Shown: piece by piece, positions 38,726 through 64,000 of the stretch
Position numbering within the stretch: position 1 is the first letter of the stretch
Layout of the letters: each line of letters begins with the position of its first letter
Origin: Lampris incognitus
Lineage: Eukaryota > Chordata > Actinopteri > Lampriformes > Lampridae
Assembly: GCF_029633865.1 (NCBI RefSeq)
Contig: NC_079220.1
Coordinates: 58,666,937 to 58,730,936, forward strand
Length of the DNA stretch: 64,000 bases
Direction of reading: 5' to 3'
Notes under the pieces: model-generated
What the model was told of the DNA's origin: nothing
What the model saw: the letters and a program-made list of their open reading frames with translations, nothing else
Database searches by the model: none
Made by a program: the position numbers and the translations under genes

Positions 38726-41700
38726 AAAAGAAATAAAGCTTACTGGTTCTTTATGTCTGGTCTCTAGGTGACTTTAGGGAGAAGAAATAAAGCTTACTGG
38801 TTCTTTATGTCTGGTGTCTCGGTGACTTTAGTGAGAAGAAATAAAGCTTACTGGTTCTTTATGTCTGGTCTCTAGGTGACTTTAGTGAGAAGAAATAAAG
38901 CTTACTGGTTCTTTATGTCTGGTCTCTAGGTGACTTTAGTGAGAAGAAATAAAGCTTACTGGTTCTTTATGTCTGGTCTCTAGGTGACTTTAGTGAGAAG
39001 AAATAAAGCTTACTGGTTCTTTATGTCTGGTCTCTAGGTGACTTTAGCGAGAAGAAATAAAGCTTGCTGGTTCTTTATGTCTGGTGTCTCGGTGACTTTA
39101 GTGATAAGAAATAAAGCTTACTGGTTCTTTATGTGTGGTCTCTAGGTGACTTTAGTGAGAAGAAATAAAGCTTACTGGTTCTTTATGTCTGGTCTCTAGG
39201 TGACTTTAGTGAGAAGAAATAAAGCTTACTGGTTCTTTATGTCTGGTCTCTAGGTGACTTTAGTGAGAAGAAATAAAGCTTACTGGTTCTTTATGTCTGG
39301 TCTCTAGGTGACTTTAGTGAGAAGAAATAAAGCTTGCTGGTTCTTTATGTCTGGTCTGTAGGTGACTTTAGTGAGAAGAAATAAAGCTTACTGGTTCTTT
39401 ATGTCTGGTCTCTAGGTGACTTTAGCGAGAAGAAATAAAGCTTGCTGGTTCTTTATGTCTGGTGTCTCGGTGACTTTAGTGAGAAGAAATAAAGCTTACT
39501 GGTTCTTTATGTCTGGTCTCTAGATGACTTTAGTGAGAAGAAATAAAGCTTACTGGTTCTTTATGTCTGGTCTCTAGGTGACTTTAGTGAGAAGAAATAA
39601 AGCTTGCTGGTTCTTTATGTCTGGTCTCTAGGTGACTTTAGTGAGAAGATATAAAGCTTACTGGTTCTTTATGTCTGGTCTCTAGGTGACTTTAGTGAGA
39701 AGAAATAAAGCTTACTGGTTCTTTATGTCTGGTCTCTAGGTGACTTTAGTGAGAAGAAATAAAGCTTGCTGGTTCTTTATGTCTGGTCTCTAGATGACTT
39801 TAGTGAGAAGAAATAAAGCTTACTGGTTCTTTATGTCTGGTCTCTAGGTGACTTTAGTGAGAAGAAATAAAGCTTACTGGTTCTTTATGTCTGGTCTCTA
39901 GGTGACTTTAGTGAGAAGAAATAAAGCTTACTGGTTCTTTATGTCTGGTCTCTAGGTGACTTTAGTGAGAAGAAATAAAGCTTGCTGGTTCTTTATGTCT
40001 GGTCTCTAGGTGACTTTAGTGAGAAGAAATAAAGCTTGCTGGTTCTTTATGTCTGGTCTCTAGGTGACTTTAGTGAGAAGAAATAAAGCTTACTGGTTCT
40101 TTATGTCTGGTCTCTAGGTGACTTTAGTGAGAAGAAATAAAGCTTACTGGTTCTTTATGTCTGGTGTCTCGTTGACTTTAGTGAGAAGAAATAAAGCTTA
40201 CTGGTTCTTTATGTCTGGTCTCTAGGTGACTTTAGTGAGAAGAAATAAAGCTTGCTGGTTCTTTATGTCTGGTCTCTAGGTGACTTTAGTGAGAAGAAAT
40301 AAAGCTTACTGGTTCTTTATGTCTGGTCTCTAGGTGACTTTAGTGAGAATAAATAAAGCTTACTGGTTCTTTATGTCTGGTCTCTAGGTGACTTTAGTGA
40401 GAAGAAATAAAGCTTACTGGTTCTTTATGTCTGGTCTCTAGGTGACTTTAGTGAGAAGAAATAAAGCTTGCTGGTTCTTTATGTCTGGTCTCTAGATGAC
40501 TTTAGTGAGAAGAAATAAAGCTTACTGGTTCTTTATGTCTGGTCTCTAGGTGACTTTAGTGAGAAGAAATAAAGCTTACTGGTTCTTTATGTCTGGTCTC
40601 TAGGTGACTTTAGTGAGAAGAAATAAAGCTTGCTGGTTCTTTATGTCTGGTCTCTAGGTGACTTTAGTGAGAAGAAATAACGCTTACTGGTTCTTTATGT
40701 CTGGTGTCTCGGTGACTTTAGTGAGAAGAAATAAAGCTTGCTGGTTCTTTATGTCTGGTCTCTAGGTGACTTTAGTGAGAAGAAATAAAGCTTGCTGGTT
40801 CTTTATGTCTGGTCTCTAGGTGACTTTAGTGAGAAGAAATAAAGCTTACTGGTTCTTTATGTCTGGTCTCTAGGTGACTTTAGTGAGAAGAAATAAAGCT
40901 TACTGGTTCTTTATGTCTGGTCTCTAGGTGACTTTAGTGAGAAGAAATAAAGCTTGCTGGTTCTTTATGTCTGGTCTCTAGGTGACTTTAGTGAGAAGAA
41001 ATAAAGCTTGCTGGTTCTTTATGTCTGGTCTCTAGGTGACTTTAGTGAGAAGAAATAAAGCTTACTGGTTCTTTATGTCTGGTCTCTAGGTGACTTTAGT
41101 GAGAAGAAATAAAGCTTACTGGTTCTTTATGTCTGGTCTCTAGGTGACTTTAGTGAGAAGAAATAAAGCTTACTGGTTCTTTATGTCTGGTGTCTCGTTG
41201 ACTTTAGTGAGAAGAAATAAAGCTTACTGGTTCTTTATGTCTGGTCTCTAGGTGACTTTAGTGAGAAGAAATAAAGCTTGCTGGTTCTTTATGTCTGGTC
41301 TCTAGGTGACTTTAGTGAGAAGAAATAAAGCTTACTGGTTCTTTATGTCTGGTCTCTAGGTGACTTTAGTGAGAAGAAATAAAGCTTACTGGTTCTTTAT
41401 GTCTGGTCTCTAGGTGACTTTAGTGAGAAGAAATAAAGCTTGCTGGTTCTTTATGTCTGGTCTCTAGGTGACTTTAGTGAGAAGAAATAACGCTTACTGG
41501 TTCTTTATGTCTGGTGTCTCGGTGACTTTAGTGAGAAGAAATAAAGCTTACTGGTTCTTTATGTCTGGTCTCTAGGTGACTTTAGTGAGAAGAAATAAAG
41601 CTTGCTGGTTCTTTATGTCTGGTCTCTAGGTGACTTTAGTGAGAAGAAATAAAGCTTACTGGTTCTTTATGTCTGGTCTCTAGGTGACTTTAGTGAGAAG

Positions 41701-41897
41701 AAATAAAGCTTACTGGTTTTTTATGTCTGGTGTCTCGGTGACTTTAGTGAGAAGAAATAAAGCTTACTGGTTCTTTATGTCTGGTCTCTAGGTGACTTTA
41801 GTGAGAAGAAATAAAGCTTACTGGTTCTTTATGTGTGGTCTCTAGGTGACTTTAGTGAGAAGAAATAAAGCTTGCTGGTTCTTTATGTCAGGTGACT
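38726..41897. repeat. 54-bp minisatellite, about 58 copies, upstream of the galectin promoter
   Basis: The unit, in parts, is GAGAAGAAATAAAGCTTACT, GGTTCTTTATGTCTGG and TCTCTAGGTGACTTTAGT (54 bp). Units are 95-100% alike; common variants are TTACTGG/TTGCTGG and GTCTCTAGG/GTGTCTCGG. Each unit has an AATAAA and a 6-bp inverted repeat (ATAAAG...CTTTAT). It ends about 150 bp before the TATA box at 42047. Confidence 0.97.
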
Positions 41898-42147
41898 TGC
41901 CCCGTGTAGTGGGTGGTGCTGCGCGGCGGTATTCGGGGTCTCCGCAGCCTCAGTCGTTTTGCGGGGTCGCTCCGTAGCCCGAACCTTATTGGACGCTCGA
42001 TATGTCACTCAAGCGGAAGGAGGCGTGCGCGCGGCTTGGCGCACGCTATAAATGGGAAGCTGAGCGCGCTCCGTGGCCCCCGCCCTGCCGCACCGTCCGC
42101 CCGCCCGTCCGTCCGTGTTCCGAGCCGCGGAGTGTTCAAGAAGGAAG
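41898..42147 (+). promoter_or_regulatory. Galectin gene core promoter and 5' UTR
   Basis: A TATA box, TATAAA, lies at 42047-42052 in a GC-rich region, with an inverted CCAAT box (ATTGG) at 41988-41992 and CpG-rich sequence around it. Transcription would start at about 42077-42082, giving a 5' UTR of about 70 bp before the ATG at 42148. The array repeat upstream leaves only about 150 bp of unique upstream sequence. Confidence 0.75.
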
Positions 42148-56366
<14,219 letters not shown>

Positions 56367-57650
56367 ACCCGCTGCCCCCCCATCCCAACAATTACTATGT
56401 TTACTGCTTATTATATTTTTGCGTTGGCTGATAGGGGGCCATATAGGGGGCCATATAGTGCCACGGCTTTCCGGTTTCTGAAAATGTGTGGCAGCAGCAG
56501 TGTCTGCGGGATATCACCGGAGATACGGATGTCTGCACACAGGTAATCGGCAGACCGTTGCTTGCATCATTATACATGCATACGGTTCAGTGTCTTTCTT
56601 CACGCATGCTTACACGTGAAGGCGCAAACAGCCAGACGGCTGTCTCCATAAACACATGACTAGAGTACTATAGCATGTCAGTTGTCAGAACTTGACAGAG
56701 CTGCTAAGAGTGAATCTGAAAACTAGTGCTATGACGTTTATATGTTGCTGCAAGTTGAGCTTTAAATTAAACAGAAAAATACTAGATGAAACTTTTATTC
56801 AAGGTGCTGTCGATTCTCCTTCTGGTCCAGCAGACATTCCAGCTGTGCAATGCTTTCCTGTGATGGTAATATAACGGCATGTATTAAAACGTGTTTTGTG
56901 ATCCCAATGGGCCTGTGGTGACTCCCTCTGCAAAGGCTGTTTTGTTTTGTTGCTGAGCCGCGTGGTTGTCTCGTGTCGACTCTCTGTGAAAGACCACGAG
57001 AGTCATCGGCTTTGCTGGACAACGACTTGGCAGCTGGACACCGACCTGGCAGCTGGACAACGACCTGGCAGCTGGCTCACTCGGGCTGAAGAAAACCTCA
57101 CATTTCTTTGACCCTACATCTGAACACATGTGCCATGGCGCGTTCTGCCGGTGGCAGGTGAGTGAAGCACGGCCCTGCGTCGTTCCGCTGACTCGGGGGA
57201 GTGGCAGCTGATTAGTGCTGCACTTGCTGCTGCACGGCAGCGCGTGTTAGGTCGCACGAGGACCTCACACGATGACCTCACACGATGACCGTTCTTGGGT
57301 AGTAGAAGCGTTACTTGATTGATTTTGGTGAGAATAATACTCTCGTTTTGGGCACAGCAGCTTTTGAATTCTAGGTTTCCATTTTGTTGATTGCAATATT
57401 TCCACTTCTGGAAAACAAAAACGGAGTAGGGAGGTTGGCTGAGTCTGGTGGGGACGGGACACGCCCAGTGAGAATGGAGTCATTGTCTTTGAAAAACGAG
57501 ACATTTCCGAGATCTCATACACCCTTTACTTCCCTACTGAGGGTGGAGTCGCGCATCTTCACCCAACCGTTGGGGAAAGCGGGTGAGCCACGCCGGCACT
57601 TTTTCCAAGAAACCCTTTAGTTGTGACGTGACACGATACCCCTTCAGTCA
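56367..57650 (+). other. Galectin 3' UTR and flank; no further gene seen
   Basis: A duplicated GGGGGCCATATAG occurs shortly after the stop (about 56436-56459). ATTAAA at 56766-56771 is a weak poly(A) candidate. A short repeat, GACCTGGCAGCTGGAC, recurs three times at about 57020-57075. Confidence 0.4.
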
Positions 57651-57654
57651 GGGT

Positions 57655-58120
57655 CCGAAGTTAACACTCGCCACCCGCCAAAGGCGAGTAGATTTTCTGA
57701 TTGGCGAGTAAATCTCAGAAGCCTACCCGCCAAATGGCGAGTAACAAAAAGGTGAAATCCAACCACTTAACCCCCCCCCCCATCTCGCTCGCTCTCGCTC
57801 TCCGTAGCAACCGCGATAACAGAAACTAACCAATCAAAGCGCATTAGAACAATAGCGTAGCGACAGCGACAACAGAAACTAACCAATCAAAGCGCATTAG
57901 AACAATAGCGTAGCGACAGCGATAACAGAAACTAACCAATCAAAGCGCATTAGAACAATAGCGTAGCGACAGCGATAACAGAAACTAACCAATCAGAGCG
58001 CATTAGAACAATAGCGTAGCAACAGCGATAACAGAAACTAACCAATCAGAGCGCATTAGAACAATAGCGTAGCAACAGCGATAACAGAAACTAACCAATC
58101 AGAGTGCATTAGAATGTTGC
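57655..58120. repeat. 53-bp tandem repeat, 6 copies, each with a CCAAT box, with flanking GGCGAGTA motifs
   Basis: The unit, in parts, is GTAGCGACAGCGATAACAG, AAACTAACCAATCAAAG and CGCATTAGAACAATAGC (53 bp). CCAAT occurs at 57830, 57883, 57936, 57989, 58042 and 58095, at exact 53-bp spacing. Upstream (57670-57745) the motif GGCGAGTA occurs three times near CGCCAAA. The array ends about 170 bp before a candidate ATG at 58291. Confidence 0.85.
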
Positions 58121-58290
58121 TACGCTACTGGCGGGTAACATGACGCACACACTCGAGAGGAACAACGACGGCAGCACCGTCACCCGCGGCACGAGCCTAC
58201 TCTATTCTTCTAGCTAGCGTTAGCCAGCCAGCAACACCAGTTACGTGGCGACATTTAGAAGCCGCAAAACCGACATCAGAAAAGACAACC

Positions 58291-58710
58291 ATGCCCCGGA
58301 GAGGAGGAAGAAGCCACCATCACCACCACCAACCGAAACAAAGGAAGTTTAGTGAGAAGTGGAGGTATGGTGATAAAGGAGGTGCGAGAGGCTGGCGGGA
58401 GTATGAAGGAGGTGCGAGAGGCTGACGGGAGTATAACGCACAGGCCGTGATAAGGAGTCGCTCCGTCTGTCGCCAGGAGGCCAAAACCCGCAGCAGTTCA
58501 TGTGTCATCGGTAACCAGATGATGAAGGTAGAAACCATCAGGGACCATGAGACCTCCAGACGTCACATTACCCGTATGAAGGCCTGTCGGGCTCAGTCGG
58601 AGCCTGTCCTCACAGCATCCTCCCTAAAGGCGCTAGTAGCCATGTCCGAGCAGACCAGCAGGAGAATCTCTCCGGCTTCTAATGGATGTGCGGGTAAGGG
58701 AATTTAGTTG
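58291..58710 (+). pseudogene. Candidate decayed zinc-finger-type (ZNF862-like) reading frame
   Basis: An ATG at 58291 opens a basic frame (MPRRGGRSHHHHHQPKQRKF) that stops after about 44 residues, within a 30-bp direct duplication (GGTGCGAGAGGCTG, twice, at about 58381 and 58411). The stop is TGA where the first copy has TGG. The same frame then continues at 58435-58707 (SSSCVIGNQMMKVETIRDHE, then TSRRHITRMKAC) up to a possible GTAAGG donor at 58695. The CVIGN...K.E.IRDHE pattern recalls the TTF-type finger region of ZNF862-like, hAT-derived proteins. It may be a broken gene or repeat-borne fragment; the family call is tentative. Confidence 0.3.
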
Positions 58711-58867
58711 TCATCTCTAAATATCCCCATACAGCGTAAACAACGTGCTGGCTGTAGCTAGCGTTAGCCAGCTAGCACTAGTATGTGACACCTAGCTTGC
58801 ACTAACGTTAGCTGTGTGCTAGCTTCAACACCATGAAACTGGTTAAAACTGATTGGCGGTCAGGGTC

Positions 58868-59175
58868 CGCGGTGGTGTAGCGGTTTAAGCATCGGCTTTG
58901 TGTCGATGCAGTTGCCCACCGGGCACCGGGGTTCGCGCCCCGGTCTCGTCAGATCCGACTATGGCCGGACGCGATGGAGCAGTGATTGGCAGCGCTCTTC
59001 GGGAGGGGGCGGAGTCGGCTTGTGTTCGTCACATGAATGCGTCTCTGGGTGTGTCGGGGAAAAAGCAGCGGTTCGGCCACGAGGCGACTCCTTGGAGACC
59101 GCCGGCCGGAGAGACGCAGCTGGCGAACGCATGCAGTACGAGGGTTGGTGTCTGAACTAAAATAGGGATCGATTG
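58868..59175 (+). mobile_element. tRNA-head SINE, family C, intact
   Basis: Head GTCCGCGGTGGTGTAGCGGT, with B-box GGGGTTCGCGCCCCGG. The body continues to ATAGGGATCGATTGG. It is the + strand counterpart of 13085-13437. A LINE tail begins directly after it. Confidence 0.8.
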
Positions 59176-59302
59176 GTGAGGGAGGACATGCAGGTGGCTG
59201 GTGTGACAGAAGAAGATGCAGAGGACAGGAAGAGATTGAAACGGATGATCCGCTGTAGCGCCCCCTAACGGGAGTTGCCGAAAATAGTAGTAGTAGTTAG
59301 TT
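59176..59302 (+). mobile_element. LINE 3' tail, joined directly to the SINE
   Basis: GTGAGGGAGGACATGCAGGT, then ATGATCCGCTGTAGCGCC and CCCTAACGGGAG, then (AGT)n. It matches the last 125 bp of the LINE copy at 21970-22095. The junction with the SINE is immediate. Confidence 0.8.
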
Positions 59303-59347
59303 CGCTGATTCACGGAGCCGCAGTACTCTTATTTACGGCAGATCGCG

Positions 59348-59428
59348 CAAAAATGATAATAATAGTAATAATAATAATAATAACAGCAACAACGTTATAT
59401 GGCGCTTTTCTAGACACCCAAAGCGCTT
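59348..59428 (-). mobile_element. 3' tail of a SINE3-like element, minus strand
   Basis: (AAT)n followed by GGCGCTTTTCTAGACACCC and AAAGCGCTT, the reverse of the tail of the element at 7936-8492. The 5S-like head is missing. Confidence 0.65.
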
Positions 59429-59751
59429 CTTAAAATGTTTAACGAATAGCATGAAACAGCGCATGTGTTGCATTGGCAAAGTGGAATAGAGACGTTTTGA
59501 CGCATGCGCAGTAATCCGGGTAAGGAAACGCCAGAAAATGGAATCCGTTCATCCGGAAACGTTTCATCAACTCGAGTGAGCTCGTCAGTCTCCGCTGACT
59601 GTGACGTAAAGACCCTTTTATAGGAACGCCTGTCCGTTTGAATTAGCTTTAATACCCGTTGTGTACCATTTACCAGCGTCCCGAAATATTAAAATGCAAA
59701 TATAATTTGTGTTGTTGAATTTAACCGCCCTGCGATGTTTCAAAGATCATT

Positions 59752-59917
59752 ACCAACACGGTTGCCTACCAACACGGGGATCGCCAGTCCGGATCCCCGC
59801 GTTACCTCCGGCTTGGCCGGGCGTCCCCACAGACGATGCAGGCCGTGTCTGCGGCTGGGAAGCCGGATGTAGGTGTGTGTCCTGGTCGCTGCGCTAGCGC
59901 CTCTTCTGGTCGGAAAT
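59752..59917 (+). mobile_element. Truncated SINE-like repeat (same family as 7590-7912)
   Basis: GGTTGCCTACCAACACGGGG, then TTACCTCCGGCTTGGCCGGG and AGCCGGATGTAGGTGTGTG match the minus strand of 7590-7912. It ends in a short A-rich run, AAAAAAAAAACAACAAAAA, at about 59918. Confidence 0.7.
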
Positions 59918-59939
59918 AAAAAAAAAAACAACAAAAAAA

Positions 59940-60250
59940 ACTTCAAAGATGGCGCCCGAGTAACCGGCTCTGGCATAGGCTAACGAGGTCGCGCTAACCA
60001 TGAGAGCGCTTGTTAAGAGTTTGTAAAGCTAAGCTGTTAATTTATTCAGACATAAAGACAAAGAAGAAGATGTGCGACGACTTCAATACAAAACGGACGG
60101 ACGGACGAGGCAGCCACAGCGACGTGAGCGGCCTGACCCGCAGTCGGAACCGGACGACAACACGGACAGGTCGGTTCTTGGAAACGGGCGCTCACGGCGA
60201 GGGCACGTGGTGACCTGCAGATCATCCGCGCTGTGAGAACTGTGTCTGTG
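59940..60250 (+). other. GC-rich segment with a short frame beginning ATGTGCGACGAC; nature unknown
   Basis: It holds AAAGATGGCGCCCGAG and a small frame from 60070 (MCDDFNTKRTDGRGSHSD) that could end at a GT donor near 60168. This might be the start of a gene whose remainder lies beyond the array, or the 5' end of a LINE of the L1 type. I cannot tell. Confidence 0.25.
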
Positions 60251-60257
60251 AACGAAG

Positions 60258-63200
60258 ACGATATAACATCCATCAACACATTATAACACCCATCAACACA
60301 TTATAACACCCATCAACACATTATAACACCCATCAACACATTATAACACCCATCAACACATTATAACACCCATCAACACATTATAACATCCATCAACACA
60401 TGACAACATCCATCAACACATTATAACATCATTCAACACATTACAACATCCATCAACACATTATAACATCCATCAACACATTACAACATCCATCAACACA
60501 TGACAACATCCATCAACACATTACAACATCCATCAACACATTATAACATCCATCAACACATTATAACATCCATCAACACATTATAACATCCATCAACACA
60601 TTATAACATCCATCAACACATTATAACACCCATCAACACATTATAACATCCATCAACACATGACAACATCCATCAACACATTATAACATCATTCAACACA
60701 TTATAACACCCATCAACACATTATAACACCCATCAACACATTATAACATCCATCAACACATGACAACATCCATCAACACATTACAACATCCATCAACACA
60801 TAACATCCATCAACACATTACAACATCCATCAACACATTATAACATCCATCAACACATTATAACATCCATCAACACATTACAACATCCATCAACACATTA
60901 TAACATCCATCAACACATTATAACATCCATCAACACATTATAACACCCATCAACACATTATAACACCCATCAACACATTATAACATCCATCAACACATGA
61001 CAACATCCATCAACACATTATAACATCATTCAACACATTATAACACCCATCAACACATTATAACACCCATCAACACATTATAACATCCATCAACACATGA
61101 CAACATCCATCAACACATTACAACATCCATCAACACATTATAACATCCATCAACACATTACAACATCCATCAACACATTATAACATCCATCAACACATTA
61201 TAACATCCATCAACACATTATAACATCCATCAACACATTACAACATCCATCAACACATTATAACATCCATCAACACATTACAACATCCATCAACACATTA
61301 TAACATCCATCAACACATTATAACATCCATCAACACATTACAACATCCATCAACACATTACAACATCAATCAACACATTACAACACCCATCAACACATTA
61401 CAACATCCATCAACACATTACAACATCCATCAACACATTACAACACCCATCAACACATTATAACACCCATCAACACATTATAACATCCATCAACACATTA
61501 CAACATCCATCAACACATTACAACATCCATCAACACATTATAACACCCATCAACACATTATAACATCCATCAACACATTACAACATCCATCAACACATTA
61601 TAACATCCATCAACACATTACAACATCCATCAACACATTATAACATCCATCAACACATTATAACATCCATCAACACATTACAACATCAATCAACACATTA
61701 TAACATCCATCAACACATTATAACATCCATCAACACATTATAACACCCATCAACACATTATAACATCCATCAACACATGACAACATCCATCAACACATTA
61801 TAACATCATTCAACACATTATAACACCCATCAACACATTATAACACCCATCAACACATTATAACATCCATCAACACATGACAACATCCATCAACACATTA
61901 CAACATCCATCAACACATAACATCCATCAACACATTACAACATCCATCAACACATTATAACATCCATCAACACATTATAACATCCATCAACACATTACAA
62001 CATCCATCAACACATTATAACATCCATCAACACATTATAACATCCATCAACACATTATAACATCCATCAACACATTATAACACCCATCAACACATTATAA
62101 CACCCATCAACACATTATAACATCCATCAACACATGACAACATCCATCAACACATTATAACATCATTCAACACATTATAACACCCATCAACACATTATAA
62201 CACCCATCAACACATTATAACATCCATCAACACATGACAACATCCATCAACACATTACAACATCCATCAACACATTATAACATCCATCAACACATTACAA
62301 CATCCATCAACACATTATAACATCCATCAACACATTATAACATCCATCAACACATTATAACATCCATCAACACATTACAACATCCATCAACACATTATAA
62401 CATCCATCAACACATTACAACATCCATCAACACATTATAACATCCATCAACACATTATAACATCCATCAACACATTACAACATCCATCAACACATTACAA
62501 CATCAATCAACACATTACAACACCCATCAACACATTATAACATCCATCAACACATTACAACATCCATCAACACATTATAACATCCATCAACACATTACAA
62601 CATCCATCAACACATTATAACATCCATCAACACATTACAACATCCATCAACACATTACAACATCCATCAACACATTATAACACCCATCAACACATTATAA
62701 CATCCATCAACACATTACAACATCCATCAACACATTACAACATCCATCAACACATTATAACATCCATCAACACATTATAACATCCATCAACACATTATAA
62801 CATCCATCAATACATGACAACATCCATCAACACATTACAACATCCATCAACACATTACAACATCCATCAACACATTATAACATCCATCAACACATTACAA
62901 CATCCATCAACACATTATAACATCCATCAACACATTATAACAACCATCAACACATTACAACATCCATCAACACATTACAACATCCATCAACACATTATAA
63001 CATCCATCAACACATTACAACATCCATCAACACATTACAACATCCATCAACACATTATAACATCCATCAACACATTATAACATCCATCAACACATTACAA
63101 CATCCATCAACACATTATAACATCCATCAACACATTACAACATCCATCAACACATTATAACATCCATCAACACATTACAACATCCATCAACACATTACAA

Positions 63201-64000
63201 CATCCATCAACACATTACAACATCCATCAACACATTACAACATCCATCAACACATTATAACATCCATCAACACATTACAACATCCATCAAAACATTATAA
63301 CATCCATCAACACATTACAACATCCATCAACACATTATAACATCCATCAACACATTACAACATCCATCAACACATTACAACATCCATCAACACATTATAA
63401 CATCCATCAACACATTACAACATCCATCAACACATTATAACATCCATCAACACATTACAACATCCATCAACACATTATAACATCCATCAACACATTACAA
63501 CATCCATCAACACATTACAACATCCATCAACACATTACAACATCCATCAACACATTATAACATCCATCAACACATTACAACATCCATCAACACATTATAA
63601 CATCCATCAACACATTACAACATCCATCAACACATTACAACATCCATCAACACATTATAACATCCATCAACACATTACAACATCCATCAACACATTATAA
63701 CATCCATCAACACATTACAACATCCATCAACACATTATAACATCCATCAACACATTATAACATCCATCAACACATTACAACATCCATCAACACATTATAA
63801 CATCCATCAACACATTATAACATCCATCAACACATTATAACATCCATCAACACATAACAACATCCATCAACACATTGTAACATCCATCAACACATTATAA
63901 CATCCATCAACACATTACAACATCCATCAACACATTACAACATCCATCAACACATTATAACATCCATCAATACATGACAACATCCATCAACACATTACAA
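60258..64000. repeat. 20-bp minisatellite, more than 185 copies, continuing past the right end
   Basis: The unit is ATCAACACATTATAACATCC, with variants TTACAAC, TGACAAC, ACACCC, CATTCAAC and CAATCAAC. A 3-bp deletion (ACACATAACATCC) occurs at about 60800 and again at about 61917, 1117 bp apart, showing duplication of a block of about 56 units. Reading frames in it (88 residues at 62814-63080) are by-products. Confidence 0.97.

Noticed and set aside
62814-63080. 88-residue frame of Thr-Ser-Ile-Asn type repeats
   Set aside because: Translation of the 20-bp minisatellite.

Overview
This window is nuclear DNA from a vertebrate, almost certainly a teleost fish. Its genes are split by GT-AG introns, and the proteins read from the exons are vertebrate SGSM3, GTPBP1 and a galectin-1/-2 type lectin. 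The space between exons is full of fish-type repeats: tRNA-head SINEs, a 5S-rRNA-head SINE, Tc1-like transposons, non-LTR retrotransposon fragments, MITEs and several very large minisatellites. In human all three gene families lie on chromosome 22q13, so this looks like a conserved synteny block, although order and spacing differ. I did not identify the species.

Layout. (1) 1-5577, + strand: the last 11 exons of sgsm3 (SH3 and RUN domains, 353 C-terminal residues); the TBC half lies to the left of the window. (2) 5578-9615: convergent intergenic space with the sgsm3 3' flank, two SINEs and the gtpbp1 3' flank. (3) 9616-26946, - strand: complete gtpbp1, 13 coding exons, 659 residues, every splice phase agreeing. 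Its introns hold a Tc1-like element with nested insertions, SINEs, pieces of at least three LINEs and a 34-bp minisatellite. A CpG-rich promoter with CCAAT boxes follows to about 27.4 kb. (4) 27.4-38.7 kb: no convincing gene. It contains a duplicated segment around a SINE, a near-perfect palindromic Tc1 derivative with 534-bp arms, a second inverted-repeat element, a LINE endonuclease fragment and a TIR element. (5) 38.7-41.9 kb: a 54-bp minisatellite (about 58 copies) ending about 150 bp before the TATA box of (6) a galectin gene, 42148-56366, + strand, 4 coding exons, 134 residues. Its 11.3-kb first intron holds a 52-bp minisatellite of about 151 copies plus large CT and GT microsatellites. 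(7) 56.4-60.25 kb: no confirmed gene. It has a six-copy 53-bp repeat with a CCAAT box in each unit, a decayed candidate zinc-finger reading frame, and SINE and LINE tails. (8) 60.25-64.0 kb: a 20-bp minisatellite (more than 185 copies) running off the right end.

The three genes do not form a pathway: SGSM3 is a Rab/Rap-associated TBC-RUN-SH3 protein, GTPBP1 is a translational GTPase related to the elongation factors, and the galectin is a beta-galactoside-binding lectin. I found no new enzymatic or defence system. The unusual content is structural. Tandem arrays make up roughly a quarter of the window, two of the largest flank the galectin promoter and first exon, and a transposon has been rebuilt as a long perfect hairpin.
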